This document shows, in pieces, positions 21,283 through 31,149 of a DNA stretch of 64,000 nucleotides (position 1 is the stretch's first letter; every line of letters begins with the position of its first letter). The DNA lies in NCBI RefSeq assembly GCF_037893015.1, contig NC_133658.1, positions 55,702,498 through 55,766,497 of the forward strand. Direction: 5' to 3'. The DNA comes from Macrotis lagotis. Taxonomy: Eukaryota > Chordata > Mammalia > Peramelemorphia > Peramelidae. The notes below the pieces were generated by a model. That model was given only the letters and a program-made list of their open reading frames with translations, made no database searches and had not been told where the DNA came from. Made by a program: the position numbers and the translations under genes.

Positions 21283-21639
21283 AGTGGCTCAGAAAAGGAG
21301 TGGGTAGCTTTTTATATAGCTAAATATATAGATTAAACAAATAATGTAGGTTAAACAAAGATAAATATATACTTATATAAGAAATACTTGTTGATTGATT
21401 CATTCATTTATAGAAAATTCTTTTGTTTATTCAAAAGAATTAGGAGTATTTTCTTCAAAGAATGGGAAAAATTTGATATAGATCTGAACTTTTATAACTT
21501 GTTCAGAGTTGAGGTCCAAAGGAGTCTACATTTTATAATGTTCAGATCAAACAAATTCATCTTTGAACAGCTGCAGGCTGGCTTACCCTAGAGAGAGAAA
21601 TTATATTTTTTTAATCCAAAGGTATTACAGAACAATAGA
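21283..21639. other. No recognised feature
   Basis: AT-rich sequence with no identifiable element. Confidence 0.45.
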
Positions 21640-21745
21640 GTATCAGAAGCCTCTCATTTCACATATGAGAAAATTGAAGTCTCAAGATTTAAAAATCATC
21701 CATTGCCAAGAGACAGAGCAAAGATTAGAACCAGAGTATCTTCTA
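21640..21745 (-). mobile_element. CORE-SINE fragment
   Basis: TTTCACATATGAGAAAATTG and CATTGCCAAGAGACAGAGCA resemble the minus-strand CORE-SINE middle. It borders the trinucleotide repeat. Confidence 0.5.
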
Positions 21746-21747
21746 TT

Positions 21748-21800
21748 CTTCTTCTTCTTCTTCTTCTTCTTCTTCTTCTTCTTCTTCTTCTTCTTCTTCT

Positions 21801-21839
<39 letters not shown>

Positions 21840-21850
21840 ACTACTACTAC
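21748..21850. repeat. (CTT)19-(CTG)11-(CTA)4 compound repeat
   Basis: Uninterrupted CTT (21748-21804) passes directly into 11 CTG units (21805-21837) and four CTA-type units. Confidence 0.97.
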
Positions 21851-22059
21851 AAGTAGTACTACTATCTCTAAACTATGAATCATAGGTGGGAAGTTGGATT
21901 TTTGATCAAAGAAAAAAACATTGTTCTGAGATTTATTATTTTTTAAGACCCAATCTTAGGGAAAACATCATGGTGAGTTTCTTCTTCTATATATGATATG
22001 ACTTAGTGTGGAGCTACTTCAGTAACTTAAAAAAAGCAGATGTAGTAGCCTCGGAATTA

Positions 22060-22888
22060 CTGCATTTCCCCATGTATGACACACACTTTTTGGGAAAAAA
22101 ATTTGGGGTCTAAAATCTGGAAGTGTTTTATACAGTGGTTATAGATTTTTTTTACTTTCATTTCTTGCTTGTTGTCTTTGTACTCATGTTTCCCATTTAT
22201 TACCATTATATTAGGTTCTGCTTTTGCCACATTTTGCCCAGAAATGGCTCAGAAGAGATTTTCATCCAGTATTGAATTCAATTTCAAAGTGATCCAATTT
22301 GCAAAAGTGAATGGAAATCATGCTGCTGAACATCAGCTTTGGTCCTCCAACTGAGGAAACAGTCTGAGACTGGCTCCAGGAAGAAGAAATCCTCCTGAAA
22401 ATGCCTTGGCAGAAGAAAACTATGAGAGGCAAGTCAGCCAAATGGCTTGTGGTAGAGAGGGAATTGAAGAGATGGATTGAAGAGCAAAGGGCAAATGAAA
22501 TTCCTATGTCCACAAAGATGGTTCAGCTGGAGGCCAGAAGAATTGCTAATGAAAAAGAATTGACTGATTTCCAAGGAGGACACAATTTCTGCTCCAGGTT
22601 CATGAAATGGAATGGACTAGGCATGTGTCCATGCACTAGACTTGCTCAGGGAGTGCTTGTGGTCAACCAGAGATCAGAGCACAGGCAGGAGAGCTGTTAG
22701 AGCCTCTCCTAAGACAATGATTCCTAATCTGACACAGATGAGGACAAGCTAATGAATGAGAGTTTTGACAGTGATTAGGAGTTGTATGAATTTTATGATG
22801 AATAAAACTTGAGTTCAATAACTAATATATATTTTTTTCAAATTTCAGGCCCCTAAATTAAGGTATGTCTTTTACGGGGGAAATATGG
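22060..22888 (+). mobile_element. Pogo-like (Tc1/mariner superfamily) DNA transposon
   Basis: An 829 bp element with inverted ends: it starts CTGCATTTCCCCATGTATGA and ends TTTTACGGGGGAAATATGG. TA dinucleotides flank it at 22058-22059 and 22889-22890, as expected for Tc1/mariner-type insertion. The interior holds a broken ORF for the N-terminal DNA-binding half of a pogo/Tigger-type transposase. There is no room for a DDE catalytic domain, so this copy is internally short and non-autonomous. After the ORF it ends with an A/T-rich stretch that includes AATAAAA. Confidence 0.85.
22244..22700 (+). pseudogene. Broken pogo-type transposase N-terminal ORF
   Basis: The first segment starts at ATG 22244 and reads MAQKRFSSSIEFNFKVIQF then AKVNGNHAAEHQLW, which resembles a Brinker-type helix-turn-helix, and stops at 22354 after what looks like a one-base insertion near 22338. 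A second frame (from 22401) reads RGKSAKWLVVERELKRWIEE, then STKMVQLEARRIANEKELTD and FMKWNGLGM, which is the CENP-B/Tc5-type HTH pattern of pogo transposases. It ends at 22700 with no DDE domain. The order Brinker domain then CENP-B HTH is known from POGK-like and Tigger-like proteins. The assignment is by recalled motif. The ORF is not functional as it stands. Confidence 0.75.
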
Positions 22889-22891
22889 TAT

Positions 22892-22990
22892 CAGTCAATC
22901 CATCAACAAATATCTATTAAGCATCATTGTACTAGTCACAGTGCTAGGTGTGGGAAATAAAAATGCAAAGAATGCCTCTTGAGAGGCTTT
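22892..22990 (-). mobile_element. L2 LINE 3' terminus, antisense
   Basis: CATCAACAAATATCTATTAA, CACAGTGCTAGGTGTGGGAA and GAGAGGCTTTCATTCAAATG. It abuts the right end of the Pogo-like element. Confidence 0.65.
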
Positions 22991-23049
22991 CATTCAAATG
23001 TCCAATTGGAATACTGCTGTGCTGAACTTGAGAATGACATTTGGAGATC

Positions 23050-23325
23050 TCTTAACTATCATTTGTTAGAATGTTACTTATCCTTCATTCTGGAAGAAGG
23101 TCATGATAGGAGGTGAAGTCATGATAAGCATGTGAATTGGCTTTGAGTGAAGGGGTGCTGTGCTAAGTCATCATCCTCACTTTTTCCAGAGGCCAGACAT
23201 GGATCCAGATGACTAGAGATGACCCTGGATTTGAGGTAATCAGGGGTAAGTGATTTGCCCAGTCACACAGCTAGTAAGTGTCTGAGGCTGGATTTGAACT
23301 CCAGGACTGGTGCCTAGTCAATGCT
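23050..23325 (-). mobile_element. SINE type B, antisense
   Basis: TTATCCTTCATTCTGGAAGA, TCATGATAAGCATGTGAATT, GACATGGATCCAGATGACTA and GTGTCTGAGGCTGGATTTGA give the reversed type B order. The head (left part of the element) is missing. Confidence 0.82.
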
Positions 23326-23404
23326 AACTTGCAGTTAATTTCTAGATAACCATAGTGAGCATAGATGGAAAACTCAAAATGAGGAGGATTAGGGCCAGTT
23401 TAAC

Positions 23405-23655
23405 ACATCTTCTTCCCTCCTTCCCTCTCTCCCTCCCCTCCCTCCTTCCTTCCTTCCTTCCTTCCTTCCTTCCTTCCTTCCTTCCTTCCTTCCTTCCTTC
23501 CTTCCTTCCTCCCTCCCTCCCTCCCTCCCTCCCTCCCTCCCTTCCTTCCTTCCTTCCTTCCTTCCTTCCTTCCTTCCTTCCTTCCTTCCTTCCTTCCTTC
23601 CATTTCCTTTATTCCTCCCCTTTTCTTCCTTCCTTTTCTTTGTTCTTTCCTTCTT
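23405..23655. repeat. (CCTT)n/(CCCT)n microsatellite
   Basis: About 250 bp of CCTT units with a CCCT block at 23508-23542. The long open frames on either strand here (Pro-Ser-Phe-Leu or Lys-Glu-Gly-Arg) are artefacts. Confidence 0.98.
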
Positions 23656-23659
23656 CAGT

Positions 23660-24718
23660 TCTGGAGGAAGGGTAGAGAGAACATGCCAGGAAATTTGTTT
23701 ATCAGATATTGGCTGCTGCCCCACATGAACAACTGCGGCCTGGCTCGCTACAGGATGCCCACATTATAGCCATAATCAAATTGAAAAGTTGGGCCCTAGG
23801 GTAAAATTAAGATCATGTGTTTAGGGAATAAGCAAATGTTGTCCCTCAGTTCCAGGAACAGAACGACTTCTTAAAAACCAAACAGGTACCATGGACAGAG
23901 TATTAGGCAACCAATGTGGCTGGGAGATTAATGATTGTCTGTCCACCCATCTGAACAAATGCTTAGGAGCCCATGTGGTAGATTATCTTCTTTCCACTCC
24001 TCTGGGAAGGGCTTAGAATGGCAGGAATGTTAATGGCTTTCTAAGGCTGAAGATTCCTTCCTTTGAATGTGGCTAAGTCTTTCAGATAAACATCATTGAA
24101 AAAAGAAAAAAAAGGTTTTGGATTTGGAATGCCATCTTTCCTGTCTGGCATAACCACAGCTTAAATGCATACAACCCTAAAGAAGAGTCAGTAATCACTG
24201 AATTAAACATACTTATGTGACCCTTCAAACTGTAAACATATCCCATTTGAAAGACTGGGTTCCTATTTCACCCAAATTTAGAAAGCAACTCTAGACAGGA
24301 TTATTACTATCAATGCTGCCCTGAGCTTGAATCCACAGCGACTGCTCCCTGTCATTGATATTGAGAAGAAACTAATGGTTTCCTCTCTCTGAGAAGATTT
24401 GGCCTCAACCAAGCTTCAAATCCATATAACTTCCCTGACTTGGGGGTTGGGGCAAAATTTAAATCTTTGGAATCAGAGCCAAGATTTTTCCTTTCTTTAA
24501 TATTATCATGTTGTGACTTACTGAGTCAAAGGCAAAGTTTTGTAAAACTTTCTCTCAGGTTCCCACAATGGTCTGACAGTGGAACATTTTGACAGCTTAA
24601 GTATGAATGAATTGGACATTGAGATTAAATTTCCCTTGAAATGCACAAGGGTTTAACATTTAAAGGAGAAAATAATTCTTGGCTAAAATCAGCAGTGGGT
24701 TTGGCTAGACTCAAAATC
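23660..24718. other. Unique-looking sequence
   Basis: About 1 kb with no recognised repeat, RNA gene or supported frame. Confidence 0.45.
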
Positions 24719-24855
24719 TTTTTCTTTTCTTCCTCCTCCTCCTCCTTCTCCTCCTCCTCCTCCTCCTCCTCCTCCTCCTCCTCCTCCTCCTCCTCCTCCT
24801 CCTCCTCCTCCTTCTTCTTCTTCTTCTTCTTCTTCTTCTTCTTCTTCTTCTTCTT

Positions 24856-24913
<58 letters not shown>
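24719..24913. repeat. (CCT)n-(CTT)n-(CT)n compound repeat
   Basis: Three pure blocks in series: CCT to about 24811, CTT to about 24857 and CT to about 24912. Confidence 0.98.
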
Positions 24914-24915
<2 letters not shown>

Positions 24916-25047
24916 AATTTCTCAAAACCCACAATAAGGTCAGGTCAGAATTAATTGGAGACAAAGTTACTTGGCTGCCTAGGTCTTCTAACATTTATTA
25001 ACAAACACAGGCTAAGTTTCTCTAATTTAAAATATGAAAAGGAGCAG

Positions 25048-25348
25048 TCACTGAGTGCGGTGGCATATGCATGTAACCCTTGCTAGTAGGAAACTGAGGC
25101 TGGAGGATCACTTAAGATTGACAGTTCTGAACTTCATTTGAGGCTAAAATCAAGCAGGTATTTGTACTAAACTGGCATTAAGATCACGAACCCTTCTGCG
25201 TGGGGCTGTATGAAGCTGCCTAAAAGGGATAAACTTGTTCAGGTCAGAAATGAAACAGAAAAAAGCTCCCCTGCTGGTCAGCAATAGGATTGGACCTGGA
25301 AATAGCATGCTACACTTCTAGTTGCTTGGTTGAGATAGAGAGAGACAG
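25048..25348 (+). pseudogene. 7SL RNA (SRP RNA) pseudogene, full length
   Basis: About 300 bp collinear with vertebrate 7SL RNA. The 5' Alu-domain part has GAGTGCGGTGGCATATGC and AAACTGAGGCTGGAGGATCA. The S-domain part has CAGGTCAGAAATGAAACAGA and CCCCTGCTGGTCAGCAATAG. The 3' end has ATAGAGAGAGACAGAAGA. The functional RNA is the scaffold of the signal recognition particle. Here many substitutions and the A/G-rich 3' continuation point to an old retrocopy. It is full length, unlike Alu/B1-type derivatives that lack the S domain, so it is not a 7SL-derived SINE. The neighbouring purine tract probably grew from its A tail. Confidence 0.9.
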
Positions 25349-26085
25349 AAGAAAGAAAGATAAGAAAGCACAAAAGCACGAAAGCAAGCAAGCAAGCAAG
25401 AAAGAAAAGGAAAAAAGAAAGAAGGGAAGGAAGGAAGGAAGAAGAAGGAAGGAAAGAAGAAAGAAAAAAGTCAGAAAGGAAGAAATAAAGAAAGGAAGGA
25501 AGGAAGGAAGGAAGAAATAAAGAAAGGAAGAAAGGAAGAAAGGAAGAAAGGAAGAAAGAAAGGAAGGAAGGGAGAAAAAACAAAGGAAAGAAGGAATAAA
25601 GAAAGAAAGGAAAGAAAGAAAAGAAGGAAGGAAGGAGGGAAAAAGGGAAGGAAGGAAGAGAGAAAGAGAGGATGGAAGAGAAGGAAAGAAAGAAAAAAGG
25701 AAGGAAAGAATGAAAGAAAAAGAAGTAAAGAAAGTGAAAGAAAGGGTGAAAGAGAAAGGAAGAAAGAGAGAAAGAATGAAAGAGAAGGGAAGGAAGAAAG
25801 AAAAATAGATAAAGAAAAAGAACTAAAGGAAGAAAAAAGGAGTGAAGGAAGAGAGGAAGGGAGGGAGAGAGCAAGGAAGGTAGGAAGAAGGAAAGAAGGG
25901 AGAACAAAGAAAAAAGAAAGAAAGGAAAGGCAGGAGGGAGGGAGGAAAGGAAGAAATGAAAGAAAGAAGGAAAGAAAAGGGGAAAGGAAAGAAAGGGAGA
26001 AAGAAAAATGAAAGAAAAACAGAGAGAAATGAAAGAAAAGAAAGTAAGAGGGAAGGAAAGGAAAAACAGAAATAAAAGAAAGGAC
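25349..26085. repeat. 740 bp purine tract (GAAA/GGAA)n
   Basis: Nearly pure A and G on the plus strand, built from imperfect GAAA, GGAA and GAAGG units. It starts exactly where the 7SL pseudogene ends. It yields a spurious 284-codon minus-strand frame rich in F, S, L and P. Confidence 0.96.
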
Positions 26086-26748
26086 TTGCTTGATAGTTCA
26101 AGAATAGTGAGATGAGCCTGAACAAAAGTCAAAGAGTGATGACTTGAAAAGGAGATGGATAACAGTCTAGCAGTTCCTTGGCCCTCCTGTTTTCTCTTTC
26201 CATTTCCTCACTGTCAAAGTAGTAAGAACCCATAGTTCTGGTACATGTCTGCATTTCATTTTTTCTTGGCACACTCACAAATTCAATGACATTCTATTCT
26301 ATCTGCATTCATGCTTAATGAACCATATACTAGCCAATTCAGGTTAAAATGGCAAGCATAGTGAGGAGGATGGCTGGATAAAAAGAGAATGGCAAGACTT
26401 CTTTATCCAAGGATGGATCTAACTTAGCCAAAATATAGTCACTGGTTCTCCAAAAATAAAAAAAGGAAGTATTATTGTTTGTTGGTGATTCCATGGTTCT
26501 CATTATAGATACAATTGAGAAACTGCTGTCTGTGAAAATAGCCCCTAACTCCCCTAGAAGAGGTTCCTTCTAGAGCACTATCTAGAAGGAGGAAAATCAT
26601 ATATTCAGTTTCTTTCTTGTCTGACTCATGGAAAGCAAAAAAGCAGTTCTTTGAACTTTTCAGAACCTCAGTCCTTGGATTGCAGCAAGAAATTATTTTC
26701 TTTTTTAGTCAATGTGACTAAATATTTCAACAGTCAGGATCTTCCACT
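26086..26748. other. No recognised feature
   Basis: Unique-looking sequence. Confidence 0.45.
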
Positions 26749-27070
26749 TGGGGCAGCTAGGTGGTGGAGTGGATAGATCACTGACCTTGGAGTCAGGTGG
26801 ACAGGAGTTCAAATCCAGCCTCAGACATTTGACACTTACTAGCTGTGTAACCTGGGGCAAGTCACTTAACCCTGATTGCCTCTCATTCAGGACCATCTCT
26901 AGTCATTCTGATCCATATGTGGCTACTGGACCTTGGTGGTTATGGAGGAAAAAGTGAGGTTGGTGACTTTGCGCAGCTCCCCTCACGCAAATCCAATTCA
27001 CGTGTTTGTCATGGCATCCCTTCCTTTGATGTTATGGTCTCCTTTGAGAATGAAGGACAAATCTCAACAC
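26749..27070 (+). mobile_element. SINE type B, full length
   Basis: Starts GGGGCAGCTAGGTGGTGGAG. The body is GTTCAAATCCAGCCTCAGAC. The tail has GGCTACTGGACCTTGGTGGT and ends TTTGAGAATGAAGGACAAAT. Possible target repeats CTTCCACTTG and CTTCCCACATG flank it. Confidence 0.93.
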
Positions 27071-27224
27071 TTCCCACATGAAATAGTTGTGGGAATTCAA
27101 ACAAAATAATAGGATTTAAAGTATCAAATATAGATTTCATTTCAGAAGTGTTGAAGATATGCAGGAGGAAAATAAAGTGACTTTCTATAATAAAAGAGAA
27201 TAAATCAATTTGCTTCAATATTTA

Positions 27225-27485
27225 TTTTTATTTTGGAATTTAAAATTTGCAAATCATTTTACACATGTTATCTCATTTGATGTTCATAATAACCCTGTGA
27301 GGTAGATGCTATTATCATTGTCATTTATAGTTGAGTAAATTGGTACATCCCTGCTATTCTAAGTCCTTTCCAGGGGAGTGGAGAGAGATTAGTGATTCAT
27401 CTGGGATCATACAACTAGTCACTGCCAAAGACAGGATTTAAAGTTGGAGGTAATGCTCTATCCACTGTGTCTTTAGGTAGCTTCA
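27225..27485 (-). mobile_element. CORE-SINE (MAR1-like)
   Basis: TTATCTCATTTGATGTTCAT, CCTGTGAGGTAGATGCTATT, GGATCATACAACTAGTCACT and GCTCTATCCACTGTGTCTTT appear in order. Confidence 0.8.
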
Positions 27486-27489
27486 GTAC

Positions 27490-28215
27490 AGGGACAGTGA
27501 ATTTTATTTTCAATTCACTTCACTCTATTTTTTCATTTGAGAAGAGGAAGAGTATTGAGGAGCAGGATGAATCATTCTTCAGCTTGATCTATGTTTCAGA
27601 AGCAGGCAATGCCCTGGAGTGCCAGCTCTAGTCCTGGCTCTGGTCCTGTTGGAAATTTGGGGGTTTGACAGATTCTCATTCTGCAAGTGTGGCTAGATGC
27701 CTGGCCATCTATTGAACTGGTCTTATTTTGTTGTGTTTTAAATATTTTTAATAATTACAATCTCATTAAAAATCCCCCAAAATATTGGCTCTCAACAAGT
27801 CAATAAACACAGAAAAAGATGGTGTAATCACAGCCCATAATAAAAACATGAAATTTGTGCTCTTTTCATTTCAATTAAAATAATTATGTTAGGTTGTTTT
27901 GAAGTATTGAAGTATATTATAAGAAACTTGTTAAATACTCCAGTGGTTCTTTAAACTTAGCAATGTGGGTTTTGCCTTCAACACTGTAGTTTGCAATTCT
28001 TGCTATGGGATTCTTGCCCATATCCCCCATTGATTCTCCACGGGTGTTCAGCCCAATGTGCTAGAGGTCTTCCTTGAGGTATTTTAACAGTCTATGGGTA
28101 ACAAGTACAGCAATGCTATGTCCATCTGTTATTTTTTGCTCATGTTTACATGACTTTACTTGCTCATGTTTACATACCTTCATTTCTAATCAAACATTCC
28201 ACGGATGATGTCTTT
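27490..28215. other. No recognised feature
   Basis: Unique-looking sequence. A 24-base local repeat around GCTCATGTTTACAT occurs at 28138-28185. Confidence 0.45.
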
Positions 28216-28360
28216 TTCTGTCTCTCTCTCTCTCTCTGCCTTTTTTCTCTTTCTTCCTCTATTTTTGTCCCTCTGTCCTTTTCTCTGTCTCTTTCTTTCT
28301 TTCTTTCTCTCTTTTTGTCTATCTCTTTCTTTCTCTGAATCTCTTTCTTTCATATATTTT
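28216..28360. repeat. CT/TTTC-rich tract
   Basis: Imperfect TCTC and TTTC units. Confidence 0.9.
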
Positions 28361-28379
28361 TCTCTATATATTATAAATT

Positions 28380-28469
28380 ATAGATAACAATTAATTATTA
28401 TTTATTATTAATTACATACTATATAATATTAATTGTATAATATTATGTATGTTTTGTTTATTTATATAG

Positions 28470-28522
<53 letters not shown>

Positions 28523-28530
28523 CATATATA
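28380..28530. repeat. AT-rich stretch with (TA)n
   Basis: AT-rich sequence passing into about 28 TA units (28473-28518). The next SINE follows directly. Confidence 0.93.
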
Positions 28531-28534
28531 AAAT

Positions 28535-28690
28535 ACAACTAGATGGTGCTGTGGATAGAGCACTGGCCCTGGAGTTAGGAGGACCTGAGTTCACATCCGG
28601 CCTCAGACACTTAATAATTACCTAGCTGTGTGGCCTTGGGCAAGCCACTTAACCCCATTTGCCTTGCAAAAACCTTAGAAAAACAAAACT
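28535..28690 (+). mobile_element. SINE type A
   Basis: ACAACTAGATGGTGCTGTGG, TGAGTTCACATCCGGCCTCA and AACCCCATTTGCCTTGCAAA. Near full length, directly after the (TA)n tract. Confidence 0.93.
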
Positions 28691-28714
28691 CAATGTAATA
28701 TTTCAATAAATTTA

Positions 28715-28778
28715 TTTTTTGGTCTTTGCAAGGCAATAGTCCCTGTCTCCAGGGACAGTGCTCAAGCAACCTAACTGC
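28715..28778 (-). mobile_element. SINE type A remnant with internal deletion
   Basis: TTTTGGTCTTTGCAAGGCAA (tail side) joins directly to CAGGGACAGTGCTCAAGC (head side). The middle of the SINE is lost. Confidence 0.6.
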
Positions 28779-28779
28779 A

Positions 28780-29236
28780 CCTTGATAAACATTTATCAGG
28801 GATATTCTATAGATAACATTCTGTGCTAGGTTCTAGGGAAACAAAATGTTGCCTGTTCTCTAGGAGTTTACATTCTGTTGGAAGGCTATATACACAAATA
28901 AATATAGTACTGTGAAAATTGAATAGAGACAGGGTATTTCCAGCTGGGGAGAATGTGGGAAAGCTTCAAGAAATAGCTGCCCGAGCCCTAAAAGAAGGTG
29001 AAGATTTTAGAGACACAAATAAATCAGGAACCATTCAGGAGGGACTGGACTGTGGGTACGATGGAATATACATGTAACCAGGAAGTTAATCACTCAGAAA
29101 ATATTTATTAAGCATTAGCTAGGTGCTAAGAACAGTGCTAAACTTCGGTAAGGCAAATAAATACAAACAAAATGAAAATTAGTTCCTCCCCTCAAGGAAC
29201 TTACATTCTCATGGGAGTTAGAAAGTGGAGGAGTAA
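28780..29236 (-). mobile_element. L2 LINE 3' ends, antisense, two pieces
   Basis: First piece: ATAACATTCTGTGCTAGGTT, CTCTAGGAGTTTACATTCTG. Second piece from about 29090: AATATTTATTAAGCATTAGC, CTCAAGGAACTTACATTCTC. The first may include some ORF2 end around 28950-29060. Confidence 0.7.
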
Positions 29237-29237
29237 T

Positions 29238-29332
29238 GGACTCGCTTCAGCAGCACATATATGAAAATTGGAATAATACAGAGAAGATTAGCATGATTCC
29301 TTGAACAAGGATGATATGCAAATTTTTTGATT
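29238..29332 (+). pseudogene. U6 snRNA pseudogene
   Basis: CTCGCTTCAGCAGCACATAT, ATTGGAATAATACAGAGAAG, ATTAGCATGATTCCTTGAAC and AAGGATGATATGCAAATT match vertebrate U6 nucleotides 4 to about 90 in order. The ACAGAGA box is intact, but there are substitutions through the rest and the 3' stem is degraded. There is no upstream U6-type promoter (PSE/TATA) that I can see. U6 is the spliceosomal catalytic snRNA. This copy is almost certainly a retrocopy. Confidence 0.93.
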
Positions 29333-29760
29333 AATATTTTCTTTTCTTTTTCCAATTACATGTTATGAAAGTTTTTTGACAATCATTCACTTGCATATTT
29401 ATTTTATACAATTTTCTTTGGTGCTCCCTTCCCATCTCTCTCCCCTTAGTTGCAAAAGTCCAGTAAAAGTTGTACATGTAAATTTGTGTTTAGCATGTTT
29501 ATATAGTGGTCATTTTGTGTATGAGTAATTAGGACTAAGGGAAAAGAAAGAAACCATGGGATGGAAAGGAAAGGCATAAGAGAAGTTTTAAAAAAGTGAA
29601 CATAGTATATATATTCCAATTTTGTAGTCTCTTTTTTTCTCCTCTGGATGTGGATGGTGCTGTCCATAACTGGTCTTACAGGGTTGTCCTAGCTCTATGA
29701 AATGCTGAGAGGAGCTACAACCATCAAGGTTGATCAACTGACAATGTTGTTGTTAACAGA
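29333..29760 (-). mobile_element. L1 LINE 3' end, antisense
   Basis: TTTTTCCAATTACATGTTAT at the left edge is the reversed end of the marsupial L1 3' UTR. TGGATGTGGATGGTGCTGTC, GGGTTGTCCTAGCTCTATGA and TGATCAACTGACAATGTTGT follow. It abuts the U6 pseudogene tail to tail. Confidence 0.82.
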
Positions 29761-30105
29761 TGACATGCAAATTAATGAAATATTCTCTAATGTAAAAGTA
29801 AAGAAAGGGTAGGGGAAGGTATCTATATTGGGGGCTGAATGGGTAGATTAAAGGGAGGATATGGGAGAGAAGCAGAATTGTAGGAGGAGGTTGAGACTGC
29901 ATTACTGTCAATGATCACATCAGGGCAGAGATGTCTTTTGACTTTTTTTGGTATTCTGACCTTAGTACATAATAGAATAGAAAAGCTTATTGATAAATTA
30001 GACTTATTCTCCCAATGCACATATGTGATGGTAGGTTGGGTCTTCAGAGCAAGGCAACATCTTGCCTTTCAGATTCCAGGGGCCGGTTTGAGGAGTTAGT
30101 GATTC
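29761..30105. other. No recognised feature
   Basis: Unique-looking sequence. Confidence 0.4.
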
Positions 30106-30107
30106 TA

Positions 30108-30212
30108 CTGTAGAAGGAAATGGCCAAGCACCCCAGGATCTTTGCCAAGAAAACCCCAAATGGGGTAACAAAGAGTTGGACATGAATGAAATGACTGAAT
30201 AATGATGAGATT
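30108..30212 (+). mobile_element. SINE type C tail
   Basis: GAAGGAAATGGCCAAGCACC, GCCAAGAAAACCCCAAATGG, AACAAAGAGTTGGACATGAA, TGACTGAATAATGATG. The head is absent or unrecognisable. Confidence 0.88.
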
Positions 30213-30321
30213 ATCTATTGGAGTATCTGATATGAATTGCCACTAATTATTTCCCTAATATCATGTAGTCAATTAATACAAATTCATTTTAATAAAGGCA
30301 TGTTCACTGAAAAACAGAAAG

Positions 30322-30440
30322 TGGGACAGCTAGGTGGCATAATAGATAGAGCATCAGTCCCAGAGTCAGGTGGACCTGAGTTCAAATCCAGCCTCAGACA
30401 CTTGATACTTATTATTTGAATAACTTTGGGCAAGTCATTG
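30322..30440 (+). mobile_element. tRNA-headed SINE, 3' truncated
   Basis: GTGGGACAGCTAGGTGGCAT, TGAGTTCAAATCCAGCCTCA and TTGGGCAAGTCATTGGCTCA. The tail type cannot be decided. Confidence 0.88.
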
Positions 30441-30449
30441 GCTCACAAA

Positions 30450-31145
30450 AACAACACAAAAAGAAATTATATAGAATTAAGAGAAGGAAAAAATCTTCCT
30501 GAACTGAGGGTGGTATTATTTATAACAGCTCTTTTTGTGGTGACAAAGAATTGGAAATTAAAGGGATGCCCATCAATTGGGGAATGGCTGAACAAACTGT
30601 GTATATGGTATGTGAATGAACACTATTGTTCTAGAAGAAATCATGAGGGATGAGACTTCAGAAAAGCCTGGAAAGACTAACGTGAACTGATACTGAGTGA
30701 AATAAGCAGAATCAGAAAAACATACACATTAATAACAATATTGAGTGATGATCAACTATGATGAATTTGTTCTTTTCAGCAGTACAATAATCAAACACAA
30801 TTCTAAAAGACTTAGGATGGAAAATAGTCAGAGAAGGAATTGTGGAGTTCAAATGTAGATCAAAGTTTACTATCTTCAATTTTTAGTTGTTGTCTTATGC
30901 ATTATGTCATTTCCTCTCATTTTCTTTCCTTTCATTTGAACTTGATACTTCTTTCATAACATGATTAATATGAATCTATGTTTAGCTTAGTTACACATGT
31001 AGATCCTATACTAGTTTTCTGTCAAGGTGAAGGGGGGGAGGGAGGGAGAAAAAGGTAAACTGCAAAACCTTGCAAAAATGATTGATAAAACTACCACTGC
31101 ATGTAGTTGGAAAAAACAAAATAAAAATTTAAATTAAATTGAATG
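30450..31145 (+). mobile_element. L1 LINE 3' end (ORF2 C-terminus and 3' UTR)
   Basis: Encodes LPELRVVLFITALFVVTKNW followed by KLKGCPSIGEWLNKL (about 30498-30600), matching the C-terminal domain of marsupial L1 ORF2. The 3' UTR follows with AGGGGGGGAGGGAGGGAGAA (G-rich, as in L1) and ends ATGTAGTTGGAAAAAACAAA plus A-rich sequence. The frame breaks after the C-terminal motif. Confidence 0.9.
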
Positions 31146-31149
31146 GATG

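Noticed and set aside
23355-23724. Open frames with PSFLPSFL and KEGRKEGR repeats
   Set aside because: Translation of (CCTT)n. The same applies at 24641-24994 and 38233-38608.
25048-25348. Functional 7SL gene
   Set aside because: Many substitutions spread through both domains and an A/G-rich tail point to a retrocopy.
25278-26132. 284-codon minus-strand open frame
   Set aside because: Opposite strand of the GAAA/GGAA purine tract. Repetitive F/S/L/P and no stop only because TAA/TAG/TGA cannot form from pyrimidine-only codons.
29238-29340. Functional U6 gene
   Set aside because: Several substitutions in conserved U6 positions, degraded 3' stem, no recognisable PSE/TATA upstream.
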